Assembly: GCA_026724425.1 (NCBI GenBank)
Contig: JAIUCV010000011.1
Span: 12,173,501-12,237,500 of the forward strand
Direction: 5' to 3'
Source: Erythrophleum ivorense
Lineage: Eukaryota; Streptophyta; Magnoliopsida; Fabales; Fabaceae
Length of the DNA stretch: 64,000 bases
Position 1 is the stretch's first letter, and each line of letters begins with the position of its first letter. Below, piece after piece: positions 1 to 12,129 of this stretch. A program made the translations under genes and the position numbers. The notes beneath the pieces are model-generated. The model did no database searches. It worked only from the letters and a program-made list of their open reading frames with translations, and had not been told where the DNA came from.

Positions 1-1620
1 AAAAAGAAAAGAAAGAGGTGTATTTAATTATCTTACAAACTGCGTCTATTATGTCGTGATTGAGTCGCTAAAATGATTATAGGCTCGCAGAACAATACAG
101 GTTTTTTGGTGGAATGATGATTCAGCGTGGTTTGTAACCAACATGCATATATGTGACAAAATTTAATTAGAATTTTAGCTCACATCAGCTTTAGAACCTT
201 TAAAAGATGAGTCAATTTGTAGCAATGGAAGTATCTGCTGATGTAGAATAATCTTCATTCGACATGGAGGTTTCAGTCTTAAATACACTATGCATGCATT
301 TCTGCGTACATATTCTGAACTAATTATCCATTAAACAGTGAGAGCTATGAACAAATTAGAAGAAAGAGGAAAAGAGTGGTATCCCTCACACCTCGGAGTT
401 CTACTGAAGCTTCTTAAACGCTGATGTGGAAGTTTGCTAGTGATTAGTATTGTGCTTGCCGCAGCTGGTTCTGAATTATGGCCCGATGAAGGAGAGGAGA
501 AAATAAATGAGTGGGGACAGGGCGGTCCAATCCTCTTTTAGAAATTACCATATTTTCCGGTATTAAAATATATGCCGCAGAATTGACAAGAATAAAATTA
601 ATACAGCTTTTTTAAGTCGGCCGTGAGTACAAATATTTAGTGTTATTTTTGTGCCTCTACTATCCTACTTTAAAGTACTATTCTGTAACAAATAGAAATA
701 AAAATTAATAAATATACTGGAGTATTGTTTTAAAATAACGTGATAAAAAAGGTGTATCATTTCATAAATATTGTGTCTGTTCTGTTCATCGAGTAGAATG
801 TCAATCAGTTCACAGAACAATGGAGGTTTTTTGTTTTTTGTTTTTTGGGGGACGGGTTAGGAAATTGATTGTGCTTGGCTATCTGATCAATGTGATACCA
901 TGTACATATAGTGAAACGAAGATAGGGATCACTCGATAGACCCTGTCATTTGCAAATTTTCATGGAGCTAAATTCACAAAGAAAAGGTATGGCTTAATCC
1001 ATATGGTCTACCTGTTAAGTGGGTGGATGAATTCTTTCTAAAATCCACTGTTACGATTAAATTTGTGTCAACAAGAGAACAATCTATACTCTTCAAATCC
1101 GAGCTTGGTGCACTTACTTCGTCAATCGAAATGGCCATCAGTTTACTTCTCTCTTTAAATTGTAGTCTAACGACGCAAGTACTTGCAGAGCCAAAGAGGA
1201 TTATAACTAATACGATAAAATAAAAATCAACATACATAAAGAGAAGAGCCCAGGGAAAAATAGCTTGTGGCTGTTTGGTTGAGAGCCCCATGCATCTATC
1301 TATAATCAGCTTGTTTAGGTCTACCAAAGAAAAGCAATCCCAGTCCTCCCGGTAACATCAATGGGTCCAGACTGGAAAAACGGATTATGGAATTTTGGAG
1401 CAATCTGCAACAGAATGATTAGTGAGATTTAACACTACGTTAAAACTTAAAAGAATCAGAAAAAATTATAACTTATTATTAAAAACAACCGTCCGTAACT
1501 AACATTCAAGAATGAAGAATCTTCATAATCGTGTGGACCACCCATTCGGGGTCTTCTGTATTTGGAGAGTCGGCTGGAATTCAAGAAGCAATTTTAGTTT
1601 GTTATAATGTGTGATTTCCA
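1..1620 (-). repeat. 3' flank of decayed NLR copy A (duplicated segment)
   Basis: The segment aligns along its length with 12130-13740, broken by indels of about 100 bases (extra sequence here near 270-360, extra sequence in the other copy near 13135-13247). Read on the minus strand, it is the downstream flank of the NLR pseudogene that resumes at 6679. Part of it (about 1130-1220) also resembles the 3' flank of the intact NLR at about 43400-43500, where a shared block reads ctctttggctctgcaa. It is therefore a by-product of duplicating whole NLR units. No protein-coding gene is supported; the short open frames here are not conserved between the copies. Confidence 0.8.
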
Positions 1621-1995
1621 TGAGAAGCCACCGATTTTTTTTAATGTTAGTAATCAAGCTATACATAAAAATAGCTGCACAAATTAAGACAGCTTATAAA
1701 GCCGTAAAAGGAAGAGTTTTTTGTTTTGTAAGTTGTAAAAAAGGAGCTCGACGACAAGTCAAAATCTAAGATGTGAAAAAAGCTGCACTGCAATTTTTTC
1801 ATTGCATTAATGTAACAATCAATGCTTTGTTTCCTTTTCAAATGAGTTTGTAATATTACATTATTTAAATTAGCCTATAAAAGGCTTTGTAACCTATGCA
1901 CCAAATGTGCAATTGTTGAGTAAAAACATTACAATATATCTCTTTCCTCTCTTTATGTGTGGGTATTTTAATTTTCTCCCTTTTAATTCTCATCA
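1621..1995 (+). repeat. 5' LTR of the Copia element
   Basis: It starts tgagaagccacc and ends tctcatca, matching 6315-6678 throughout with scattered substitutions and small indels. The divergence visible by eye, with the many stops in the internal region, indicates an old insertion. Confidence 0.9.
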
Positions 1996-2172
1996 ATTTG
2001 TATTATAGCCTGGTTAGGAGATTGCTTGTTCTAGCTAACATATAGTTTGAGTGTCAGTGGTCAAAGATAATGATACGAGGAGGTTCTGCAAAAATATAGT
2101 TTGGGATTGTGATATTTGGTGGTGAAAAACTAAAGTTGACATTGGTTGAGTGCTGGGCACTAACCAATTATT

Positions 2173-5100
2173 ATGGCAAATCTTGCATCTTCATCAAGCC
2201 CAATAGACAAGCTCAACAACAACAACTATGACATGTGGACTATTCAAATCCAATACTATATACTCAAGCAAGATTTGTGGGGTGTTGTTGGTAGTGTAGA
2301 GATGACTCTACCTACCGATGAGGAAGAGAAAAAGAAGTGGAATATTAGGGCTGAAAAAGCTATGTACATGTTGTCCATCACAATAGAGGACGACTTTTTA
2401 CAATGAATCAAGGACTCAACAGCACCAAAAGAGGCGTAGGATGCTTTAGCGACACTATTCACAAGAAAGAATGATACGAAACTGTAATTATTAGAGAATG
2501 AACTCATGTCCCTTGAACAAAGAGATATTCAAAGAGTGCAGTCAGTGAACGAAGGATCATTATTCATGGCATAAATCTCAAATACCATAGGTTAGTTATA
2601 ACTACTTGAGCTTAGGCCAAATAACCAACCTTGACAGAGTTAGAAAGTATCTTGGCCAATTAAAAAGTTTTAGATAAGCAAATGTCTAAAGTTTCAATAA
2701 ATGAGGAAGATAAGACTCTTTATTAAAAAAAAAGAATGACTAAAGAAGACAATACAACTGTGAAGTCCAACAACGAACCTAAAAGTTTGAGGAAAAGACA
2801 ACAAATGTGGTAGAAAAGCCAATATGGGAGAGGTATACAATGAGGGGGAGCTAGACAACCTCAACACAAAGACGAGAGAGAAGAAAAAAGATTTCATCGC
2901 TAAGATGGTTAATGCTACAAGTGTGGTAGGAAAGGCCATTCTATTAATAATTGTCAAGTAGAGAAAGTGGAAGGTAATGTTACAACCTTCAACCTAAATG
3001 AAAGTGAAGAAGAATGAGATTTTCAAGCATCATTTGTCATAGAAGAATCTAGTTCCAATAAAGAACTAGAATATGGAGGACAGACTAAATGGAACAACCA
3101 CGAAGAAATTGTTGTATCATCCATGGGCGAACTAGCAGAAGAGCTGGCACTAGCACCATTGAATGACAAGTTAATTAATTAAATGAAAATTGGATTGTTG
3201 ATTCTGCTTGTTCCAACCATATGACAGGAGACAAAGAAAAACTACTCAACATGTCTGAGTACAAAGGAGAATGAATTATGATGATAGCACACAACTCTAA
3301 GTTGCTTATTGCCCATATTAGCAAAATAGCTATTGTCAGCTTCAATTCACATCAAGTATAGGTGGACCATGTCTATCACATACTTCGGATGAAGAAAAAT
3401 TTATTATCAATCTCACAGCTAACGTTTTCAAGAAATTATATGGTGTTTGGGCCTAAAGATGTAAAGATGTATCAAAGTTTGATGCCTACAAGTCCATCGC
3501 TTATAGAAGGAAGGTAACTTGAGTTTGTCTATGTAATGTAAGCATAGACAACATACATAGATAAGATAAGAAAGAATGAGACACCAAATTTGTGGCATGC
3601 AAGGCTTGAACATGTGAGATATAATCGACTGAAGGCAACAATGAAGAAATCCATGGTTAGAGGCTTGCCAAATTTGGAGATACAAGAAAACACTATCTAT
3701 GCAGGATGTTAAAATGGCAAGGCTCATGAATTACTATATGAAGAGTCAACATACAAATTAGAGGTGTCATTGGTGTTGGTGCATTCAGATGTTTTTAGAC
3801 TGGTGAAGCAGTCTTCGATCAACAAAAATTGATACATGATCACATTTATTGATGACTTTTCAAGGTAGGTGTGGATAGATTTTATGAAGGAGAAATCAAA
3901 AGCTTTAATGAAATTCAAAGAGTTTAAAGAGAAAATTAAAAAAAAAGTTGGATGCAGAATTTGATGCCTATGCACTAATAACAGGAGAGAATATACCTTA
4001 AGGGAGTTTACTGAGTATCTATAGAAGTGCAATATAAGGTGATAGTTAACCTATCTGAATACTCCATAGCAAAATGGAGTTGTAAAAAGAAAAAATCGAC
4101 ACTTAGCAAAGACATGCAGGTACATGTTGCATGCTAACAATATTCTATCACATTTTTAGGCAGAGTGCACAAGAACAACCATTTATGTCATTAATAGGCT
4201 GCTACAAGCCAGGCTTAGGTTTATATCACTGCATGAGAAATTGTGGGGTACAAAGCCATCAATGAGTTATTTGAATATTTATATGTCTTTGCTACGTGTT
4301 TGTGCAGAGTCAATAACATAGCAAATTTGACAAAAAGGCAATTCGTTACATATTTGTAGGTTATAATAATTAGCAAAAAGAATGGAGATGCTATGCTCCA
4401 ACAACTGGACGTTGTTATGTTTCTAAGAATGTAGCGTTTAATGAAGCATCATTGTGGTGGTCTTTGTAAGTAGTTGTGTTGCTAGATTCAAAGGAAATTA
4501 TGGAACAGGTGCAAAAATAGAAGGAGGTGCAACCGAAAAATAAGGAAGAGCAGTCAACACTAGAATATATGTCGAGTGGTGATCAAGCTAGAGTAAGATC
4601 ACCAAAGTAAAAAGATCTTAATAAACAAGAGTCTGCATTAGGTCTCCCAAGGATGAGAGACCAAGTCAAATAAAAGAGTTGGATGAGAAAGTCACTCAGC
4701 CACAATTAAAGAGGTTTATAAAGGTTTAGAAACCAAATCCATGATATGCCAATGCAACATTGGTTAAAGATAATGGCATGAAAGAATCAAGTACATATGA
4801 AAAAGCATTTAAGTCAAAAGAGTGGAGAGATGCAATGAAAGAAAAGATCAAGGCACTAAAACAAAATGAAACTTATGAGTTAGTATCATAACCTACCAAA
4901 GTACAACCTATTTCTTGTAAATAACTATATAAGGTAAAGACTCTTCCTGATGAATCGATAGAAAGGTACAAGGCTTATTTAGTGGCTTGAGGATTTTCAC
5001 AACAGTATGGACTAAATTATGATGAGATATTTAGTCTAGTGGCTAAAATAACTATTATATATGTATTGTTAGCATTAGCAGTTAGTAATTCATTGAGGCT

Positions 5101-6270
5101 TTGGCTGATAGATGCCAAGAATGCATTTTTGCCTAGTGAACTAGATCGAGAAATATACATGGAGTAACTAAGGGGTTTTAAGAGCAAGGCTCACCTAAGT
5201 TATGTATGCAAGTTAAAGAAAGCACTGTACGACTTAAAGTATGCACCAAGAGCATGGTACGAGAAGATTGCAGAGTTTCTATTACAAGGTGAATATTTAG
5301 TTACACTAGTAGACTCGAGCCTATTTATGAAAATGCAAGATGGCAAGCTAGCTATAATACTAGTGTACGTAGATGATTTATCATCATTGAAGATGATGAA
5401 AAAGAGATTCATCAAACAAAAGTATTCTATTTGTAAGCCCTCAAATGAAGGAACTTAAAGAGTTAAGACACTTTTTAGGGCTTGAAGTTAAAAAAACCAA
5501 AGGCAGTTTATTTTTGTACCACAAAAAATATGTCCTAGATTTGTTAGAGAAATATGACATGCTGAACTATAAGCTAATTTTAATACCTATAGAGGTGAAT
5601 GCTAAACTATGTTCCACAAAAGGAATGGAGTTGGAGGATATCACAATATATAGACAGTTAGTCGGTAATTTAATTTATCTTACTTTAACTCAACCTGACA
5701 TATCATATGCGATAGTTGTAGCAAGTTGATTCATGTAGAATCCAAAAAAGTTACATTTGAAAGCAGTTTGTCAAATATTAAGGTATGTCGAGTGTATAAT
5801 TGACTATAGAATATCATACAAGAAAGGCATGGCATGTAAGGTCGTAAGACACTGTAATGCTAACTATGTTGATGACCATGACACATGTTGTTTAATGACT
5901 GGGTATATATATCTAGCTTATGATCAAGAGTAGTATTCTGGTGTAGCAAGAGACAACCGAATGTAGAGTAGGAGTCATGACGACTCACAAGTGTGCGTGG
6001 CTTATGTAACTACTTCCAGATTTACACCAATTGACTAATTATATAGTAAAGTTATATTGTGACAATCATTCTGCAATTTGTTTAGTAGAAAATCCCATAT
6101 TTTGTGCTAGAACTAAGTATGTAGAGGTCCACTATCACTTTCTTCAAGAAAGGGTATTAAAAGGCAACATCAAGATGAAATATATCAATACTAAAGGTCA
6201 AGTTGCAAACATATTTACAAAAGGACTAGTGGTTCAAATTTTGAAGAATTTAAAAGATAACTTGATATGA
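2173..6270 (+). pseudogene. Copia gag-pol polyprotein remnant
   Basis: Domains appear in Copia order but are broken by many stops and frameshifts. A gag start is at 2173-2406 (UBN2-like, with the DMWTIQIQ segment). A CX2CX4HX4C zinc knuckle is near 2913-2954. The protease motif WIVDSACSNHMTG is near 3190-3230. Integrase C-terminal motifs (QNGVVKRKN) are near 4070-4200. Reverse transcriptase shows a DAKNAFL segment near 5113 and its YVDD catalytic motif at 5363-5377. RNase H is at 5445-6240, with a TKYVEVHYHF segment near the end. Integrase preceding reverse transcriptase defines the Copia order. It cannot encode a working polyprotein. Confidence 0.93.
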
Positions 6271-6314
6271 TTACGAGATCCACATTAAAGGAAAAAGTCA
6301 TTGAGGGGGAGTAT

Positions 6315-6678
6315 TGAAAAGCCACCAATTTTTTGTAATGTTAATAATCAAGCTATACATAAAAGTAGCTACATAAATCAATGCAGCCTATAAAGCTGCA
6401 AAAGGAAGAATCTTACATTTTGCAAGTTGTAAAAGATGAGCTAGACGGCAAGTCAAAATCCAAGATGTAAAGAAACTTGCATTACATTTTTTCATTACAA
6501 CAATGTAATAACCAATGCTTTGTTTTCTTCTCAAATGAATTTGTAATATTATATTCTTTAAATTAGCCAATAAATGCTTTGTAACCCATGCACCGAATGT
6601 GCGTTGAGTAAAAACATTGCAACTCTTCCCTCTCTCCATGTGTGGGTATTTTAATTTTCTTCTTTTTAATTCTCATCA
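6315..6678 (+). repeat. 3' LTR of the Copia element
   Basis: It starts tgaaaagccacc directly after the polypurine tract and ends tctcatca directly before the TTCCA target duplication. It is the partner of 1621-1995. Confidence 0.9.
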
Positions 6679-8603
6679 TTCCAAACTTGAGAGTGAATGA
6701 CAATTCATGGTCCCTTTGTGTACGAAATGTAGTTCTGGTAGGTTGATCAAATACATATAATGCAATTTGGGAAGAGTGATAGTATACACGAAATGGTTGC
6801 CTTCGTTAAGAAGTTGTTCATCTTCTTGTTCTCTGCTTTTTGTTGAAAATATTCCTCCATCGACTGACAATCTTTAACAGTAATCCTCTCCAAGTTTTGA
6901 AGTTGTGTTGATAAGTTCAACGTCAGCAGCTTCTTGACGCGATTGCATTCAATAATATTGAGACGTGTGAGATGAGAAAGTGGGGTAGTTGAAGGCAAAG
7001 ATGGTGCTGGCGCTACCACTCCATTCTCCATGCAGAGGACACACGAGCCTTTCAAAACCTCGAGTTCTAGACTACCAACAAGTTGGAGACAGCGGCAAAA
7101 GGAGCAATAATCAGACACACAAAACAAGTACTCAAGCTCATGGCAGTTGATAATTTTACAGGATTCTATTTTGCAAGTTTCATTATTTTTATAGAAAATT
7201 ATAACATCACATAAGCATCTCCCCCATTGGTCACACTGCTCTATTCTTACCTTTGTCACGTCCTTTGGGAGCATGGGGGTCGTATATCTCAATTCCACAC
7301 CAATAGGCTGATCCACTTTCTCGACAACGTCGTAATCCATCTGAGTATTAACACAAGATAGTAACATTGGAGTCCCTTTAATCTGTTCAGGAAGCTTATT
7401 ACGTCGGAATTAAACGCTGATGTTGCGAAAGTTCGCTGAAATACCCTCCAGCTTCTCAAAACGTTTAGACCTTGCGCTTTGACGTCCATTAGTCCTGATA
7501 AGCAGTTAAGATGAAGGGATTGAAGGTTGGTCAACTCGGCTATCACTGATATTGATGCTATTTTAAAAGTTCTCGACGTTTCTCGTAAATCAAGCCATCT
7601 AAAGTTGGTAAGCATTTGCAAGCCCCAAGGCAATCCAGCAATTGCAGTATGACGAAGGTTCAACCACATTAACTTTTGCAGCTTTGCTAATGAAGACACG
7701 TACCCTAGTGACATACAACCACAAAGCCATAAAGCAACATGGCACTCTAAGTTAGAAGCGGATTCTGGCAGACTTGCAATGCCGGTGCTTGACAAATTTG
7801 AGTACTCTTAGAGAAGTCATGTTGATGAAGAAGCCATCTGGAATATTTTGATGCTGGTGTTTGGCAAATGTACAATTCTGATGCAAAATCAAGGTCAAAA
7901 GTTTCGGATACCTAGGAGATGCGCCTTGTGGAATATTTTGTAAATGGTAGTTCATCAAGAAAACTTTCTCCAGCTTCTCTGTTCAATCGCTGTCATTCGG
8001 TGTTTCTGTCAGTTTCTTATGAATAGTCACCATATGAGTCTCTTTTGCAATACTCACAGCCATACCCTGAATCAGATGATGTACTTATTCACACTTCATT
8101 CTTCTTCCAACAAACTGTTGTGGATTAACTTATCCAGTGTACTTTGACATTAACTTAATCCAGTATACTGGATTAACTTATCCAGTATACTGCGCACAAT
8201 ACAAGACACATTCTTGTAATTTCTATTCTTTAGATGATCATAGCCAGACCTTAATACAGGAAACATCAGTTTTTACATATCGATCTATCCATTCTCCAAG
8301 TTTCTTAAGCTTTCCAACATTTGGTTCCATTCCCAAACCTGCTTCTTTCCCCTCATGCTTCTTGCTATTGTAACAACTGCAAGAAGCAAACCCCCACATT
8401 CTTGCACCACAGGTCGTGCTATCTCTTCAACATCAGGAAATAGTGTTACATTTTCTTCTAGAGTTTTTTCTGATCAAATCCCAAGCTGCTTCTATTTTTA
8501 GAGTTCTCAATTTTTATAATATTGTCTTTGCAATCCATACTTTGGCATATATTCAAGGAACGAGTTGTCAAAATCAGTTTATTTTTATTATTTGAAATGG
8601 GAA
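6679..8603 (-). pseudogene. CC-NB-LRR resistance gene pseudogene, copy A (RPS2/At4g27190-like)
   Basis: Read on the minus strand from 8603 to 6679, it follows the intact NLR at 40731-43210 from the RNBS-B region (LILTTRS) through GLPL, RNBS-D and the LRRs to near the C-terminus. The P-loop and kinase-2 regions are missing, so it is truncated at its 5' end. Frameshifts and stops split the rest into blocks (for example 7752-7958, 7289-7795, 6747-7367). The MHD position reads VHHLIQGMA, where the intact gene has VHPLIRGMA. A short tandem repeat (8122-8192) replaces sequence between RNBS-D and the MHD region. The Copia element at 1621-6678 cuts its 3' end. It is inverted relative to the intact gene. 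Confidence 0.92.
8122..8192. repeat. Triplicated 20-25 base unit inside NLR pseudogene A
   Basis: Three near-copies of attaacttatccagtatact follow one another at about 8124-8143, 8149-8169 and 8170-8192. The core tccagtatactgga is palindromic. The intact NLR has no such repeat at this position, so it arose locally in the pseudogene. Confidence 0.75.
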
Positions 8604-11600
8604 ATCCCACATCCTAAATTGATATAGTCCCAAAAATCCCCCAAAATGAGTACAGATTTGTTTATATCCCTAAATTTTTCAAATAATTTCCCACAGATTT
8701 GTATTTATTCTTTATATAAAAATTAAGACTATATATATGCAGAAATTAATGTGTATTTCTTAATGTATCCAATGATGAGTCTAAATTTATAAAAAAGTTT
8801 TTAAGATGACTTGATCGAGTATTGTTGTTGAGTCTCCTGTTGGAATTATCAACTGTGGAAGCTACAATTTAAGAAACTTTACGACATGCGTCAATGCTCT
8901 TCCTTTTTGTTCCAAAGAAATGCCCCTTTATCCTTGTTGCACCTCCATCAAATTAGTATCTTCAAAATTTGTACTTCAATTTGTCACCTTCCAAATTATC
9001 AACATATTATTAAAAGAAATCCTTGTTCCTCTGCATTAGACTAATATTTCCTTCCACATACAATGACAAATTTATTTATGTCAATTCTGTTCATAAATAG
9101 TCAATAATTTTCAAAACTAGGAGGAGAGTAAGAATTGAATTCAAATTTTAAACTTATTTTAATTTAAAATTAGCTCAAATATACTTTTCGTCTTCTAATT
9201 TAAAATGAAACAATATTGCTCTGCCATTTTACAAAATATTTTATTGTGTTTCTTCTGTCATAACACTGCTACCTAGTTAACAAAATTTGGTGAAGTGGTC
9301 TAACGTACGATAGCATGGCACCCAAGGAAATTGTCGATTTTCACATGACAGTGCACGTGGCTAAGCAAAATTATGCTATTACACAGCAGGCCAGCTTATT
9401 AAATTCTGTCCGGCAGTTGACATGTTATGACGGAAGGTAAATTGAAACTTTTCATAAAATAAGAAAATAACACGGTTTTATTTTGAAATAGAAAAAACAA
9501 AATTAAATTTTTTTAAAAAAAATTAAACAGCTAGAAGTGTACTTGCTATGATTTATTTTTTCCTTACTAAAGACTTGTTTGATAAAACGTGATGCGTATG
9601 TGATTCTTTTATATACTCGATATAATATTTATTATATTATTATAATTATTATATTATTTATTAAATTATTTTTTTAACTATCAAATTATTTTTTTAAAAT
9701 AAAAATATATAATTGATTTTTTTTTTCACTTACTCCCATCTACTTATTTTTTATATTCTCTTTTTTTTTTTATAATATCATTCCAAATGAGTTCTAAAAA
9801 TAACACCCAAAACATGCAAGACCAACTAAACACAATAGGACTTAGAAACGGCAACCCCTTGAGGAAATAGGACCCTGATCCACAGGAGGCTGGCTGCATA
9901 AAAACATGCATACCCAGTGAATTTTATATTGCAATATTAATCTAAGTCTTTAAAATAAACTCTCTTAGTTTTTTGCATGAATAAATAACTTCTACTTCAC
10001 CAATAACCAAAAATCCACTTCTTCAAATCAGGTTCGATGGTCAGTCTATTTGGGTTGTACTATGCATCAACCTGAATCAGATTTAAAGAAGAAAATAATT
10101 AAACAAAATAGTAAAAAGTCATAATCATAAGTAGCATCAAGAGCTATTCATACATGAAGTTTCAATTTTATAAACCAGTATATAACGCATTTCAGAGCAA
10201 AGAAAAAAAAAAAAAACCCGATCCTATGTTAAATGGATGAAATATAATTGGATGATTTGTTTGATTTGGCTCACCAATGACGGATGATGAATTGCCCTCC
10301 ACCTGATCCACCCACTGTTACTTTTCCCGCATATATTTATCATCCTCAAAATAAATAAGGTGGGTACCAATATATACTCTTCTTCACGCATTCATTTTGC
10401 AATTGACGGATATAACAAAGGGACATATCAAGATTGAACACAACTTGAGAAGTTTAGAGAATGAAAGTTGAACCGAGTACATATTGAATAATAATGCTAA
10501 ATTGGAAAGTTAGCAGCATTAGTAGTAAAGAAAGATACGCGATGGTGATTGAAAACTTGGGAGATACTCAGGCAGAAGTAAAGAAGACAATGCGCGAATA
10601 ATGGCCACAGAATCACAATGAAGTTGTCGGTTCCACCTCAAAGTCTTCTCTTTTACTCGTTTTCTTTGCCGCGTTGCCGTGTGTATTCCACACTCTGATC
10701 AACTAGTCAACACTCAATTAATAGGCGATAAGACAAATCATGATGCTTCTCCCCTACATATGAATATGCTCTGTTTGCAATATGTGCAACTATAATTTTA
10801 CAAACCAAATTGAAAGCTACTTCTTGAGTCCGGATTTTTTACCTTTATAAATTGAATGTATAAAATATATTAAAAGAAAAACAAAAAAGAGAATAAATAT
10901 TAAAAAGAACTTTTTATATACTAACTCTTTTGTATCACTTTTTTTTAATATATAAATACATAAATATAAATGATCTATCTTGGTATTTCTCCAAATGGCT
11001 AATTTATTTAATAGATAATTAATTGTAAAATACTTACTATGAAATTTACTTCGCAATTAATAAATTATAAAATGCAAAATTGTGTACTTGCATCATTTAA
11101 TGTGAAATTTTGAGAACAAAATTATCGTGTGAGAATTTGAAATATGAAATTCAAACATATTCAAAAATGCAATTAGTTTTAACTATTTTATCTAATGCTC
11201 TGCCCTTCTCTCCAGAAAGTTTGATCAAACAAGCTTCTAGAAATTAAGCTGCTTTTTGATGAAGAATGGAATCTGGGACAGAGAATCTTTGTGCAAGATT
11301 TTGTGACGTGACCCGGGATGCTGGGTTCACTGCATGAGACGTTTGTATCCATTTTCAGTAAGTTTAATTTTTAGAAGCAAATAGAAAACTGCAATTGAAT
11401 TATAGAAATCGGCAAATAAAGTCGTTTTCTTGTTAATTTTGGGTGCATGGTGTCACGTTAATGGTCATAAAAACCCCCTCACAAATAATATTTTAAATGA
11501 TACAAAACCAGGATTCTCTTCCAAACCATTGCACCTTCTGCCCCTAGTTTTGCTTCCCCTTGCCAACTTTCAGCCCAAACCGCCTCTGGATTTTTCACTC

Positions 11601-11610
11601 AACTACCTCC
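8604..11610. other. Intergenic AT-rich sequence
   Basis: No gene is supported here. The sequence is AT-rich with homopolymer runs near 9480-9780. It holds one candidate MITE-like inverted repeat (9225-9462). The right-hand part is presumably the upstream region of the wound-responsive gene, but no promoter element beyond its TATA box can be assigned. Confidence 0.6.
9225..9462. mobile_element. Possible small MITE-like inverted repeat
   Basis: Left arm tcttctgtcataaca (near 9250) and right arm tgttatgacggaagg (near 9424) are imperfect inverted copies, and weaker AT-rich similarity extends outward. No clear target duplication is seen, so this is only a candidate. Confidence 0.3.
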
Positions 11611-11618
11611 ATATATAA
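11611..11618 (+). promoter_or_regulatory. TATA box of the wound-responsive gene
   Basis: The sequence atatataa lies 146 bases before the ATG at 11757, which implies a 5' leader of roughly 110-120 bases. The sequence around it is CT-rich, as is common in plant core promoters. Confidence 0.65.
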
Positions 11619-11756
11619 CAAACCCTATACCCATCTCAGCTATCATACCATCAAATCAAACCAGATTCACTCTTACTTCATACTTTGGTTTCATCCCTCT
11701 CTTGAATTCCCACTGATTCATTTCAATCCCATTCATAATCAGAAAACTAAGCAAAT

Positions 11757-12026
11757 ATGAGTTCGGCAACGAGGGCTTGGATTGTGGCATCAAGCATCGG
11801 AGCTGTTGAGGCATTGAAAGATCAATTAGGAGTTTGCAGGTGGAATCATGCTCTGAGGTCTCTGCATCAGCATGCCAAGAACAATCTCAGATCATATAGT
11901 CAGGCCAAGAAATTATCTGCAACCTCTTCTGCTGCTGTTTCCAACAAGGTGAGGAGGAGCAAGGAGGAGTGCATGATCAAAGTCATGGACTTGAGCTGCT
12001 GGGGTCCTAATACTACCAGATTCTGA
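11757..12026 (+). CDS. Wound-responsive family protein (DUF3774)
   Basis: An intact single-exon gene of 89 residues, typical for this family of small plant proteins (Arabidopsis At4g10265/At4g10270 type). The family signature is visible throughout: the N-terminal MSSATRAWIVASSIGAVEAL, the central CRWNHALRSLHQHAKNN, a basic serine-rich stretch, and the C-terminal LSCWGPN. There is no signal peptide; the N-terminal third is mildly hydrophobic. The family is known to be induced by wounding and hypoxia, but its molecular function is not established. The ATG is supported by family alignment, a TATA box at 11611, and lack of upstream extension of the conserved sequence. It lies between the two decayed NLR units and shares no sequence with them. 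It is the only complete conserved non-NLR, non-protease gene recognised here. Confidence 0.93.
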   Translation: MSSATRAWIVASSIGAVEALKDQLGVCRWNHALRSLHQHAKNNLRSYSQAKKLSATSSAAVSNKVRRSKEECMIKVMDLSCWGPNTTRF

Positions 12027-12129
12027 TTCGTTCAAAGATTTCCTGAGGAGTGATTTCACATCCCGTTGTGTTGAATCAATGTCTCATTCATCCAGTTTTG
12101 TTTATGCCTGGATGATTTCCAAAAAATGA

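Larger units (their letters stand above)
1621..6678 (+). mobile_element. Ty1/Copia LTR retrotransposon, decayed but structurally complete
   Basis: The 5058-base element begins TG and ends CA, with two LTRs (375 and 364 bases). It is flanked by a perfect 5-base target duplication, TTCCA, at 1616-1620 and 6679-6683. A degenerate primer-binding site resembling the plant initiator-Met tRNA complement follows the 5' LTR (1998-2009, ttgtattatagc). A polypurine tract (ttgagggggagta) sits just before the 3' LTR. The paralogous segment at 13731-13750 has the same flanks joined with one TTCCA, so it is the empty site. The element lies inside NLR pseudogene copy A. Confidence 0.95.
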
